From 'Nostoc azollae' 0708 (GTDB lineage: Bacteria; Cyanobacteriota; Cyanobacteriia; Cyanobacteriales; Nostocaceae): DNA of 64,000 nt. A model generated the notes under the pieces. The model saw nothing but the letters and a program-made list of their open reading frames with translations. It made no database searches and had not been told where the DNA came from. Positions 1-9,647 of the stretch are shown one piece after another. Within the stretch, counting starts at the first letter, position 1. The number at the start of each line of letters is the position of its first letter. The translations under genes were made by a program, and so were the position numbers. The stretch is from assembly GCF_000196515.1 (NCBI RefSeq), contig NC_014248.1:2980001-3044000 (forward strand). Direction: 5' to 3'.

Positions 1-899
<899 letters not shown>

Positions 900-1427
900 T
901 GGTAAGTTTGTTTTTTAGCTCTATTTTTTTCGAGTATCTGAATCCTCTACTTGTCTTTCCAGGATTCTTAAATCTCAAATCTCTTGAGGAGTAATGGTCG
1001 TCTCTATTCTTTCAAAGTATTATCTTTTCTCGGTTCAGTAGTTGAGGCGCTTGCCCTTCACCTCTATTAATATACCAACTCTTTCTCTTTTTTGTCAAGC
1101 AGTTCTTTAAACTTTTTTTGGTCGGGGTTGAGTGAATGAACCGCAAAATAGGCTTTAATCCTTGTACAACAGGTAATGACATCTCAATTATAGAGTTTGA
1201 TTATCCTTAATATGTTTCGGTAAATTACAGATTTATATGTTGTTTTGGGCTGGGTGTGATGTGTCTTGTCTGAGGTTTTACCTTTCTTGCGAACCTTTGA
1301 TTTTTTATGTTGCCAAATTTGCCAAAATATATCTGTAAGCTAGAATCACTAAGCTTTCAACATGATCTTATAAGGTGGATTCAGGAGTCTAGATTCATTA
1401 ACGAGAAAGAATTAACAGGAAGGAAGT
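900..1427. other. rRNA leader and upstream intergenic region
   Basis: No protein gene is seen here. The part from 900 to about 1062 is the transcribed leader of the 16S RNA (minus strand), which includes a pyrimidine-rich stretch on the plus strand. The rRNA promoter follows at 1069-1098. The rest, to 1427, separates this operon from the divergent phasin-like gene, and no other motif was recognised. A ribosome binding site (aggaagg) lies just before 1428. Confidence 0.6.
1069..1098 (-). promoter_or_regulatory. Probable rRNA operon promoter
   Basis: Read on the minus strand, a perfect TTGACA -35 box (1093-1098) and a TATATT -10 box (1069-1074) are separated by 18 bp. The site is about 170 bp upstream of the inferred 16S 5' end, in the right orientation and distance for the sigma-70-type promoter of the rRNA operon. 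The start of transcription is not determined by the sequence alone. Confidence 0.7.
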
Positions 1428-1751
1428 ATGGATAGCAATAATTGGTTGGAACAGCTTATGATGCTGGGTATTGGCACAACTTCTTTGGTAGCGGAGAAAC
1501 TAAGACAAGTCAGTGATGAACTTGTCAAGGATGGTAAGCTCAATCCTGAGCAAGCCAAAGTGCTTATGAATGATATTGTGCAGCAGTTAAAGTCCGAGCA
1601 AGGTAATTGGGAACTACAAATGCAACGACAGATGCGAAATATGATGCAGGATCTGGGGGTGGCTCGTCAGTCAGAAGTGGATGAATTGCGGGGTAGAATT
1701 GATCGTTTAGAACGTGAGCTGCGCAATTTGGAAAATAAGCTTTGGCGTTAG
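1428..1751 (+). CDS. Phasin-like (PHA granule regulator type) coiled-coil protein
   Basis: A 107-residue hydrophilic helical protein with no signal peptide. The N-terminal half (GTTSLVAEKLRQVSDELVKD) resembles the phasin-type family called polyhydroxyalkanoate synthesis regulator phasin (COG3937-like). The last 40 residues form a heptad coiled coil (VDELRGRIDRLERELRNLEN). Family members coat or regulate polyhydroxyalkanoate granules, but in cyanobacteria without confirmed PHA genes nearby that role is only inferred. The ATG start is supported by an aggaagg ribosome binding site a few bases upstream. It is followed 79 bp later by an FKBP gene in the same direction. Confidence 0.8.
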   Translation: MDSNNWLEQLMMLGIGTTSLVAEKLRQVSDELVKDGKLNPEQAKVLMNDIVQQLKSEQGNWELQMQRQMRNMMQDLGVARQSEVDELRGRIDRLERELRNLENKLWR

Positions 1752-1830
1752 GATATTGATTGTGATTTAAACTGGTTTTTGTCCTATCGGTAATCTGATT
1801 ACTAAGCTACTTATATAGGGAGGGCTGATT

Positions 1831-2364
1831 TTGAAAGGAATTTTACTGAGCGTGGTGTTCATGCTGCTATCTGTTGTGGCTTTGGTATTAACGCAAATGG
1901 GTAGTAAACAGGATACTGCTGTTGCGGCTAAGTTGATTCAAACACCATCAGTAGCGACTACTGCAATTGTTGAGAACAATACTTTGACAGCGAGCAATAC
2001 TATTATTATGTCGGAAAAGAATGTTGTAACTACTTCCTCTGGACTGAAGTATATTGAGTTAAAAAAAGGGGATGGACTAGTTACTCCTGAACGGGGACAA
2101 ACGGTTGTGGTTCACTATACTGGTACTTTAGAAGATGGTACTAAGTTTGATAGTTCAAGGGATCATGGCCAACCCTTCAGCTTTAAAATTGGTGTAGGGC
2201 AGGTAATTAAGGGTTGGGATGAAGGTCTTAGTACTATGAAAGTAGGCGAGCGCCGTCAGTTGATTATTCCCTCGGAGTTGGGTTATGGTCCTAGAGGATC
2301 TGGTGGTGTGATTCCACCATTCTCGACACTGATTTTTGATGTGGAATTGTTGGATATTAAGTAG
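1831..2364 (+). CDS. FKBP-type peptidyl-prolyl cis-trans isomerase, membrane-anchored or exported
   Basis: A 177-residue protein. Residues 1-22 form a hydrophobic signal or anchor (LLSVVFMLLSVVALVL), followed by a Thr/Ser-rich linker. A single FKBP domain spans about residues 68-177, with the family signatures VVVHYTGTLEDGTKFDSS, VIKGWDEGL and IPPFSTLIFDVELL. It would catalyse proline isomerisation outside the cytoplasm or at the membrane, assisting protein folding. The start is TTG at 1831. It is chosen because GGGAGGG at 1818-1824 is a strong ribosome binding site with 6-nt spacing and because the frame then begins directly with the signal sequence. Confidence 0.93.
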   Translation: MKGILLSVVFMLLSVVALVLTQMGSKQDTAVAAKLIQTPSVATTAIVENNTLTASNTIIMSEKNVVTTSSGLKYIELKKGDGLVTPERGQTVVVHYTGTLEDGTKFDSSRDHGQPFSFKIGVGQVIKGWDEGLSTMKVGERRQLIIPSELGYGPRGSGGVIPPFSTLIFDVELLDIK

Positions 2365-2431
2365 TTATTCGGAAATTGGGATTTAGGAAAAAAACGAATT
2401 CCCAATTCCCGATTTGCAATATTTAATTAAA

Positions 2432-4240
2432 TTAATAGTTATTTGGTCTGGCTAGGTTTTTAAATTTTGTAAATTGTGGATCAAATAAAAGTTTGACTGT
2501 TCCGGTCGGTCCGTTGCGGTGTTTAGCTATAATCACTTCTGCTATTCCGCGATCTGGACTCTCTGGTGAGTAATATTCGTCACGGTAAAGCATGATTACT
2601 AAATCTGCGTCTTGTTCAATGGAATTGTGAACGATGATATTATTGGCTACAAAGTTATGCAGATAAGGAACTGTTAAGTCAAAGACTTGTTCTTCTCCAT
2701 CTGGTATGATTGATACAATTTCATCCCAATATACATGACTGTTGGGAAGGGCAAGTAACTTATTGGTTTGAACAATATTGGCAACTACTGGTAAACACAG
2801 ATGTTGTTGAGGATTTAATTCATCAAGTTTCTTCCAACCATGAATTGTGAGGAATTTGTGATTAGCTGTTGCCCTAATTTTTTTTCCTAGTCTAGTTGTT
2901 AAGGTAAATACGGGTTTAATACCTGTGCAAAAGGCATTACTCACAATTGCTGTTTCTACCTTCATTGTTTTTTCATTTAATGCCCAAACTGGAAAGCCAG
3001 ATTTACCTACTAATTCTTTCATTGGTACTTGTAATCCTCTAGCTGTCAATCTGACTAGACTATCACCTGTTAAACAACCAGATTCACGTAAATCTGATAA
3101 CATTGGGCGTTTATTGGTACGTGCTTCTACACCGCGGCTTAACTGAGATAGGGCGATAATGGGAACGGACAACTCACGGGCTAAACCTTTGAGAGAACGG
3201 GTTATTTTGGATAATTCTTGAACGCGATTATCTCCTGCTCCTTCCATGAGTTGCAAGTAATCTATGACTATTAATCCTAGTTCTGTATTCTGTTCGGCTT
3301 GGAGTCGTCGGGCTTGACTCCGCATTTGGGTAACTGTAATATTGGCGGTGTCGTCAATGAAAATCGGCATTTCTGAGAGATTACTGATCGCACGGCTTAA
3401 AGATTCCCATTGGGTTTGGCTGATGCGTCCACTTCGCAAATAACCGCTTTCAATTTGTGCTTCACTAGCAAGTAGTCGCTGTACTAGTTGTTCTTTGGAC
3501 ATTTCTAAGCTGAAAACTGCAACGGGTAGTTTATAACCAACGGCAATATTATGAGCTAGGTTAAGGCAGAAGGCTGTTTTTCCCATTGATGGCCTGCCAG
3601 CGACGATGATTAAATCAGAACGCTGAAACCCGCTGGTCATGGCATCTAAATCATAAAAACCGCAGGGAATACCGGGTAAAGCGATGCCTTCATGTCGTCT
3701 TTCAACTTCTTGGAAGGCGTTAATGAGGGTATCAGAAATGTGAACTAATCCTGATTGGGGTTTTTCTTGAGTAACGCCAAAAACTTTTTGTTCTGCTTGG
3801 TCAAGGACGATGGGTAATTCAGTTTCTGTTTCGTAACCAAGTTGTACAATTTCATTGCCAGCTTTAATTAATTGTCGTCGCAGGTATTTTTCCATGACTA
3901 ACCCTGCTAAGGCATCAATGTTAACTGCTGATACTGTGCGGTCTACTAATGTGGCTAATTTATTTCTGCCACCTATCCGGGTTAGTTTGTCGTTGTCAGT
4001 TAGCCAATTTGTAAGGGAGAGTAAGTCTGTGGGTTTATTTTGGGCGTGAAGGGTGAGGGCAGCTTGATAGATATCTTTATGGGCATTAATATAAAAGGCT
4101 TCCAGTACTAGGCGATCGCGTATTCGACTGATAGCTTCTGGATCTAGTAAAATACCCCCCAATATAGCTTCTTCTACTTCGATGTTTTGGGGTGGTAGGC
4201 GGTTGCTACCATCTCCTTGAAAACTAAGTTCTTCAGCCAT
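2432..4240 (-). CDS. dnaB: Replicative DNA helicase DnaB containing an intein
   Basis: The 602-residue precursor of the hexameric replication-fork helicase. The N-terminal DnaB domain (about 14-115) is followed by the RecA-like ATPase, with Walker A GRPSMGKT at 215-222 and a Walker B-type LIVIDYLQL near 323-331. The helicase is interrupted after LSDLRESG (residue 388) by a 151-residue intein (389-539) and resumes with SIEQDADLVIMLYRDEYY. The spliced product would be 451 residues, a normal DnaB length. rplI lies upstream (156-bp gap) in the same direction, the common rplI-dnaB arrangement. Confidence 0.98.
   Translation of the reverse strand: MAEELSFQGDGSNRLPPQNIEVEEAILGGILLDPEAISRIRDRLVLEAFYINAHKDIYQAALTLHAQNKPTDLLSLTNWLTDNDKLTRIGGRNKLATLVDRTVSAVNIDALAGLVMEKYLRRQLIKAGNEIVQLGYETETELPIVLDQAEQKVFGVTQEKPQSGLVHISDTLINAFQEVERRHEGIALPGIPCGFYDLDAMTSGFQRSDLIIVAGRPSMGKTAFCLNLAHNIAVGYKLPVAVFSLEMSKEQLVQRLLASEAQIESGYLRSGRISQTQWESLSRAISNLSEMPIFIDDTANITVTQMRSQARRLQAEQNTELGLIVIDYLQLMEGAGDNRVQELSKITRSLKGLARELSVPIIALSQLSRGVEARTNKRPMLSDLRESGCLTGDSLVRLTARGLQVPMKELVGKSGFPVWALNEKTMKVETAIVSNAFCTGIKPVFTLTTRLGKKIRATANHKFLTIHGWKKLDELNPQQHLCLPVVANIVQTNKLLALPNSHVYWDEIVSIIPDGEEQVFDLTVPYLHNFVANNIIVHNSIEQDADLVIMLYRDEYYSPESPDRGIAEVIIAKHRNGPTGTVKLLFDPQFTKFKNLARPNNY
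2624..3076 (-). other. Natural mini-intein within DnaB
   Basis: A 151-residue in-frame protein-splicing element. Block A starts with Cys1 (CLTGDSLV). Block B carries the TxxH-type motif in TANHKFLTIHGW. The C-terminal blocks are VFDLTVPYLHNFVANN and IIVHN, ending in His-Asn before the +1 Ser of the extein. There is no LAGLIDADG or other endonuclease domain, only a short linker (about residues 100-118), so this is a splicing-only mini-intein. From memory, the Synechocystis DnaB intein occupies the same RESG/SIEQ junction. All residues needed for splicing appear present. Confidence 0.97.
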
Positions 4241-4360
4241 AAGCGATTTTGGATTGGTAAGCAGGTTTTAAATACTAACATAACTTGCAGGTTAGGAGGC
4301 AAAAGGCAAAAGGCAGAAGGGATACTATGCTTTATTTTCTCTATCACCCCATCTCCCTCT

Positions 4361-4392
4361 TCCCTGTCACCTGTCACCTGTCACCTGTTACC
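4361..4392. repeat. Heptamer short tandem repeat (STRR type)
   Basis: About four copies of ctgtcac, the last varying to ctgttac, in the gap between rplI and dnaB. A smaller repeat of aggcaaa units lies just beside it at about 4295-4318. Such heptameric tandem repeats are a known feature of heterocystous cyanobacterial intergenic DNA. Spacing is direct, without spacers, so it is not CRISPR. Confidence 0.8.
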
Positions 4393-4396
4393 TAAC

Positions 4397-4855
4397 TTAA
4401 CTAGCAACAACTTCGATATTTATTTCTGCTGTTACTTCAGAGTGGAGCTTGATTTGGGCTTTGTATGTACCCAGTTGGTTAATATCAGGAATCGTAATAC
4501 GACGCCGATCGATTTCTTGACTGCTGGCTGCTTGAATTGCTTCTGCTACGTCTTGGGTTGTGACTGTACCGAAAATAGCTTCGTTTTCACCAACTGGCTT
4601 GGCAATTTTCAATTTACCGACTTTTTCCAAGGCTGCTTTTTGTTCTAGTGCTTGTTGTCTAACTTCTACTTGGCGTTGACGTTCTTGTTCACGACGGCGT
4701 TCTACTTGTCTGAGAATACCAGGTGTAGCATGAGTGGCTAAACTCTGGGGAATTAGATAATTACGAGCATAGCCTGGTGCTACATCTACTAAGTCGCCGG
4801 ATTTACCCAGCTTGCTGACATCTTTTATTAAAACTAACTGCACTTGTTTAGCCAT
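4397..4855 (-). CDS. rplI: 50S ribosomal protein L9
   Basis: A 152-residue protein, the usual length for bL9. The N-terminal RNA-binding domain has the family signature ([20 protein letters not shown], residues 16-35). A long charged connecting helix (about 48-76, [20 protein letters not shown]) leads to the C-terminal domain ending in [14 protein letters not shown]. It binds 23S rRNA near the L1 stalk in the large subunit. It sits upstream of dnaB in the same direction and may be co-transcribed with it. Confidence 0.98.
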   Translation of the reverse strand: MAKQVQLVLIKDVSKLGKSGDLVDVAPGYARNYLIPQSLATHATPGILRQVERRREQERQRQVEVRQQALEQKAALEKVGKLKIAKPVGENEAIFGTVTTQDVAEAIQAASSQEIDRRRITIPDINQLGTYKAQIKLHSEVTAEINIEVVAS

Positions 4856-5026
4856 TGTTTTTGTTTTTCCTGTAAAATCTCATTGAATTGGGTGTCAGCA
4901 GGAAAGCTTACAAAAGTGTAGCTTGACCTTAAGCGAGTTTGCTTATACCCCAAAGACTAAACATTGTAGCTAATTAGGGGGAGCGAGCGCAATAGGGAAG
5001 GGTGACACTCAATGCTGATGTGATCA

Positions 5027-5800
5027 CTAAAATTTATCTTTCATACTACGAATCCAGGCAAATGTTTGTACTGCTTCGTTACTTTTTGCAGATAATTGTA
5101 GTGAAGGTTTATCCCACCGCAGAAATGGATTTGTACGCTTTTCCACTTCGAGTAATGAAGGAACTGTAGCTTCTTGGCGTTTACGCATAGCTATTACTTC
5201 TTTATAACGCTTTCCTAAGTCTGGGTTATCTCCATCTACAGTCAAGGCGAAGCGCAAGTTATTCAAAGTATATTCGTGGGCACACCAAATACGGGTATTG
5301 TCAGGTAAGGCCCGGAGTTTACTTAAGGAGTCTAGCATTTGGGCTGGTGTCCCTTCAAACAAACGACCACAACCACCAGCAAATAGAGTATCACCACAGA
5401 ATAATTCTCCTGTGTCACCTGTTGTTACTGGTGGAAAGTAGTAAGCGATATGAGCGCGAGTATGTCCGGGAACAAAGAACACTTTTGCTGTACGATTAGC
5501 AAATGGGACGTGATCGCCTTCTTGCAAAAATACCTGCTGTCTAGGAATTCTACCTTGATCCTCAATCCCACCGTAAACCTTTAATTCAGGAAATTCCTGT
5601 ATTAGCTGTTGATTTCCACCTACATGATCATCATGATGATGTGTATTAAAAATCGCTACTAACTTAGCTTTTATTTGCTGCAAGTGTTTTAAAACTGGTT
5701 CAGACTCAGCCGGATCAACCACTACAGCAATATCTTGTTGTGAATCATATAACAGAAATATATAGTTGTCAGAAAGTGCCGACAGACGGATAACCTGCAT
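5027..5800 (-). CDS. gloB: Hydroxyacylglutathione hydrolase (glyoxalase II)
   Basis: A 257-residue metallo-beta-lactamase-fold enzyme that hydrolyses S-lactoylglutathione to D-lactate and glutathione in methylglyoxal detoxification. The dinuclear metal site motif [10 protein letters not shown] lies near residues 53-62. Further ligands are in [12 protein letters not shown] and the [17 protein letters not shown] segment typical of glyoxalase II. The C-terminal [11 protein letters not shown] and [11 protein letters not shown] segments match the substrate-binding domain. Full length; monocistronic by appearance. Confidence 0.95.
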   Translation of the reverse strand: MQVIRLSALSDNYIFLLYDSQQDIAVVVDPAESEPVLKHLQQIKAKLVAIFNTHHHDDHVGGNQQLIQEFPELKVYGGIEDQGRIPRQQVFLQEGDHVPFANRTAKVFFVPGHTRAHIAYYFPPVTTGDTGELFCGDTLFAGGCGRLFEGTPAQMLDSLSKLRALPDNTRIWCAHEYTLNNLRFALTVDGDNPDLGKRYKEVIAMRKRQEATVPSLLEVEKRTNPFLRWDKPSLQLSAKSNEAVQTFAWIRSMKDKF

Positions 5801-6061
5801 TACTTTACCTCCGTTGTTTATACGTAATTAATGTAAAACATATCCTATACCCCGCTTTATTTTATATAACATCGCGAACAAGTACTGAGCTTCTTAGGTA
5901 AATATCAAAATATAGCTGGTATGATAATATAAAATCATACTTTTGATAGTATAGAAAGTTACTCATACACAAGTTTTATGGTATCCGCAAACAGAGACTA
6001 TATTAAAATCTCCAACTATTTATAGCTAATTAGAAGTACGTTTCCCAATATATCAAAAGAT

Positions 6062-7261
6062 TTGAAGTGGCAGGAGAAAAGATCCAAATTGAAAATTTCT
6101 ATCCTTGTGAGCGATCTATCTAGTGCTGGAGCAGGAAGATGGGGAGGAGGAGCGGTTCGTTCCTTCCTGTTAGCACAATCCCTACAAAAACTTAATTATC
6201 AAGTAGAAATTTTAGGATTTCTCTTTGGTAAAGAAGCAACTGTAATTCCTCAATCAGAAATTAGGATCAATCAGTTCATTGGCTATAGTTATCCAAAATT
6301 CTTGATGTCGGCTTCTCAGCTTTTAAAAAAAATTGATGGTGATATTATTTATGCTATGAGACCCAAGCCTACAACTTTTGGTCTAGCACTATTACAAAAA
6401 TTAAAAACTAATCAACCAATAATTTTAGATATAGATGATTGGGAACTTAGTTGGTATGGAGGTAAAAAATGGGAGTATAAAGCCTCTTTTAAAGAACTTT
6501 ATCGTGATATCTTTAAATCAGATGGAGCATTAAGACAGCCAGATCATCCATTCTATTTAAGAATAGTAGAAGGCATGACCAAAAAAGCAAATACTATTAC
6601 AATACATACTAAATTTTTACAGGATAAATTTGGTGGTACATATTTACCTAATGGGAAAGACACAGAACTTTTTAATCCCAATTACTATAATCCAGAAAAA
6701 AGTAGGATCTTCTATGGTTTATCTGGATATAGAATTTTAATGTTTCCGGGCGCTCCTAGACTATATAAAGGTGTTGAAGATGTATTATTAGCTCTTGAAT
6801 TTCTCAATGAACCAGATATAAAACTAGTAATTGTGGGAGGTAGTCCTTATGATGATTATGATGCTCAACTTTCAGCAAAGTGGGGACGTTGGATTATAAA
6901 ACTACCAAAGTATCCACCGACAGAAATGCCTAAAATAGTTGCAGCAGCACATATTGTGGTTGTTCCCCAGAAAAATACACCAGCCGCTTTAGCTCAATTT
7001 CCATTAAAATTAACCGATGGTATGGCAATGGCTAAACCGATATTAGCGACCCGTGTGGGAGATATTCCTGAAATTTTAGGTGAAACTGGTTATTTAGTTG
7101 ATCCTGAGTCACCAGAACAAATTGCCGAAAAAATAAAATTGATATTTCAAAACTTAGATGCAGCTAATCAGCGTGCAGTTAAAGCTAGAGAAAGATGTGT
7201 AGAGAAATATAGTATCAACTCGATGTCTAATATTCTAGAATCTGTTATTAGTAAGTTGTGA
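6062..7261 (+). CDS. Glycosyltransferase family 4 protein
   Basis: A 399-residue cytoplasmic GT-B glycosyltransferase, the first gene of a plus-strand glycan cluster. It has a Gly-rich N-terminal nucleotide/acceptor loop (SSAGAGRWGGGAVRSF) and a C-terminal donor-binding half with LPNGKDTELFNP, FPGAPRLYKGVEDVLLAL and DGMAMAKPILATRVGDIPEI. The usual Glu of the EX7E motif is not obvious: FPLKLTDGMAMAKP replaces the common EGF...EAMA pattern. The start used is TTG at 6062. A second in-frame TTG at 6089 follows an aggaga stretch and is an alternative. The acceptor and donor sugars are not known. Confidence 0.88.
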   Translation: MKWQEKRSKLKISILVSDLSSAGAGRWGGGAVRSFLLAQSLQKLNYQVEILGFLFGKEATVIPQSEIRINQFIGYSYPKFLMSASQLLKKIDGDIIYAMRPKPTTFGLALLQKLKTNQPIILDIDDWELSWYGGKKWEYKASFKELYRDIFKSDGALRQPDHPFYLRIVEGMTKKANTITIHTKFLQDKFGGTYLPNGKDTELFNPNYYNPEKSRIFYGLSGYRILMFPGAPRLYKGVEDVLLALEFLNEPDIKLVIVGGSPYDDYDAQLSAKWGRWIIKLPKYPPTEMPKIVAAAHIVVVPQKNTPAALAQFPLKLTDGMAMAKPILATRVGDIPEILGETGYLVDPESPEQIAEKIKLIFQNLDAANQRAVKARERCVEKYSINSMSNILESVISKL

Positions 7262-7337
7262 TTAATTTTGAATGATAGTTAATTGGCAATTAATTATTTT
7301 TCATTTGAAAAACTTTCTTGTCATGAAATAAACTCCA

Positions 7338-9587
7338 ATGTCTACCAGCAAGATACTACTAAGGTTCTCTAAGCCTTATTCAAAGTTGATTTTACTAACA
7401 ATATCATTAGGATTTTCTGGAGCATTATTTAATGGTGTGAGTACAGCTATAATTGTTCCAGTGATTTTAAAAATAGTGGGACAACCAGTAGATTTACAAG
7501 GTGCTCCTGGTATTTTAAGATTCATGCTCAACCCGTTTAATGGTGTAGCAGAAAGTTACAGGATTGGAGTAATGTCTGGGGCAATTTTAGCCATAATTAC
7601 TTTGAAAAACTTAGCTACTTATGCTGGTTCATTAACATCTATTTCTCTAACCCGGATGATAACCTCCGACATGCGAGAAGCTGGAATTAGTATGTTATTA
7701 GAAGTAGATGTAGATTATTACACCACGATAAAAATTGGCGATTTAATCAACCGTCTAGGTGGAGAAATAAGTCGTGCATCTACTGTTATTAATAACAGCG
7801 TCAAGTTAATTACTCTATCAATTACAATTCTAGTCTTTATTGGTTTATTGTTGTCAATTTCTTGGCAATTAACCATTGCAGCAACGAGTTTAATGCTGTT
7901 AGTAACCCTAGTTAATCAGTATTTCATTAATCGGTCTAAAAAATCTGGAAAACAACTTAGTGAAGTGTCTAAAGGTTATTCAATAGCTGTTCTGGAAGTT
8001 TTAAATGGGATTAGATTACTTAAGTCAACAGGTAATGAGGGAAAAGAATATAAACGCATAAAGAAATTAATTAAGATGCGTGAGCAAGCAGATTTTCAAG
8101 ATCAGGCAAATTCACAAATAATTGCACCATTAAGTGAAGTTCTAGGAATTGCTTGTCTACTGCTGATTGTAACCTTAAGTAAAACTTTATTTGCTGAACA
8201 AGTTACGTCAATTTCCACAGTACTGCTGACGTATTTATTGGTATTATTGCGATTGCTGCCACTAGTTTCTCAGCTAAATGGTCTTCGCAGTAACTTTGCC
8301 AGTACTGCCGCCAGTGTAGATATGGTGAGTCAGTTTTTAAGGCTAGATGATAAGCCCTTTATGGGTAATGGCAAACTTCCCTACAAAAAATTAAAAGAGG
8401 GAGTGCATTTTAAATCTATTTCTTTTGGCTATACGAACAATGACAGGCAAGTACTTAAAGAAGTCGATTTATATTTACGCTGTGGTACAACTCTAGCATT
8501 AGTTGGTAGTTCAGGTGCCGGTAAATCTACACTGGCAGACCTTTTAGCAAGATTTTACGATCCAACAAGTGGTTGTATTACTTTCGATGGCATAGATTTG
8601 CGAGATTTTGATTTGGTATCTGTGCGGAAAATTATGGGAATTGTTAGTCAAGATACTTTTCTTTTTAATGATTCGGTGCGGAATAACATAGCTTATTGTA
8701 AGCCAGAAGCGACAGAATCAGAAATTATCCAAGTAGCAAAGCTGGCTAATGCCTATGAATTTATTAGTAAACTCCCTGAACAATTTGATACTGTGATAGG
8801 CGATCGTGGTGTGATGTTATCCGGTGGACAAAAACAAAGATTAGCGATCGCACGCGCACTGCTCCAAAACCCCGAAATCCTGATTTTGGACGAAGCTACC
8901 AGCGCATTAGACACTGTTTCCGAACGGTTGGTACAATGTGCACTTGATGAACTGAGTCGAGATCGCACTACCTTAGTAATTGCTCACCGACTTTCCACAG
9001 TTTGCAAAGCTGATCAGATTGCCGTCTTAGATCAAGGAAGAGTAGTAGAAGTTGGCAATCATCAAGAACTACTTCAAAAAGGCGGTTATTATGCTCACCT
9101 GTATTCAATGCAATTTCCTAACAATACTGATACTTCCAGCAAGCCTAACCAAAGCTTAATCCGCATATCTTATGAAATTCGGACCGAACTAAATTCATTA
9201 ATCGGATTACTACTATTAGTAATACATGATCTTGTAGACGATGCTCAAGAACGTCAAGAATTACTTGAACAATCTTATAAAGCAGTATGGAGAATTATTA
9301 ACACTGTCGATTTTTTTGAAGATGTAATTAATCGACAAACTAAAGGACAATTAGTTGTGATTGCCGAGCAGAATGATAGCAGGATTACTGGCTATTATCA
9401 AAAGTTAATATGTATATTCGATGAACTCCGATCTAGTCTAAATCCTACATTAGTTTGCCTTCGTACAGTTACTAATAATGTAATAAACAAGGATGAGTTT
9501 CAAAGTCAATTACTAACAGGAGCTTATGAATCTTTTATCTATATCCTTGGAGATTTACGAAAATTTGAAGATAGTATTAAACTATGA
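7338..9587 (+). CDS. ABC exporter (fused permease-ATPase) with histidine-kinase-like C-terminal tail
   Basis: A 749-residue protein. Residues 1-330 are a six-helix type-IV exporter membrane domain. Residues about 355-590 are the ATPase, with Walker A (GSSGAGKST), signature LSGGQKQR, Walker B DEATSALD and the H-loop AHRLST. A tail of about 150 residues follows, which ordinary exporters lack. It begins ISYEIRTELNSLIGLL (Tyr at 612) and continues with EQSYKAVWRIINTVDFFED, resembling the H-box helix hairpin of histidine kinases (typically SHEIRTPLN) with the phospho-acceptor His replaced by Tyr. Its place among glycosyltransferases suggests export of a lipid-linked sugar or polysaccharide. What the tail does is unknown; docking or dimerisation is a guess. 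Confidence 0.93.
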   Translation: MSTSKILLRFSKPYSKLILLTISLGFSGALFNGVSTAIIVPVILKIVGQPVDLQGAPGILRFMLNPFNGVAESYRIGVMSGAILAIITLKNLATYAGSLTSISLTRMITSDMREAGISMLLEVDVDYYTTIKIGDLINRLGGEISRASTVINNSVKLITLSITILVFIGLLLSISWQLTIAATSLMLLVTLVNQYFINRSKKSGKQLSEVSKGYSIAVLEVLNGIRLLKSTGNEGKEYKRIKKLIKMREQADFQDQANSQIIAPLSEVLGIACLLLIVTLSKTLFAEQVTSISTVLLTYLLVLLRLLPLVSQLNGLRSNFASTAASVDMVSQFLRLDDKPFMGNGKLPYKKLKEGVHFKSISFGYTNNDRQVLKEVDLYLRCGTTLALVGSSGAGKSTLADLLARFYDPTSGCITFDGIDLRDFDLVSVRKIMGIVSQDTFLFNDSVRNNIAYCKPEATESEIIQVAKLANAYEFISKLPEQFDTVIGDRGVMLSGGQKQRLAIARALLQNPEILILDEATSALDTVSERLVQCALDELSRDRTTLVIAHRLSTVCKADQIAVLDQGRVVEVGNHQELLQKGGYYAHLYSMQFPNNTDTSSKPNQSLIRISYEIRTELNSLIGLLLLVIHDLVDDAQERQELLEQSYKAVWRIINTVDFFEDVINRQTKGQLVVIAEQNDSRITGYYQKLICIFDELRSSLNPTLVCLRTVTNNVINKDEFQSQLLTGAYESFIYILGDLRKFEDSIKL

Positions 9588-9647
9588 AATCCCATCTATT
9601 TAAAATAGAGCTTAATTTAATCTTATTTAACAATAACTTATAGAAAC

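Noticed and set aside
4361-4392. Possible CRISPR-like array
   Set aside because: Repeats of 7 bp are directly adjacent with no spacers; this is the heptamer STRR class. No CRISPR repeats of 25-40 bp with unique spacers were seen anywhere in the window.
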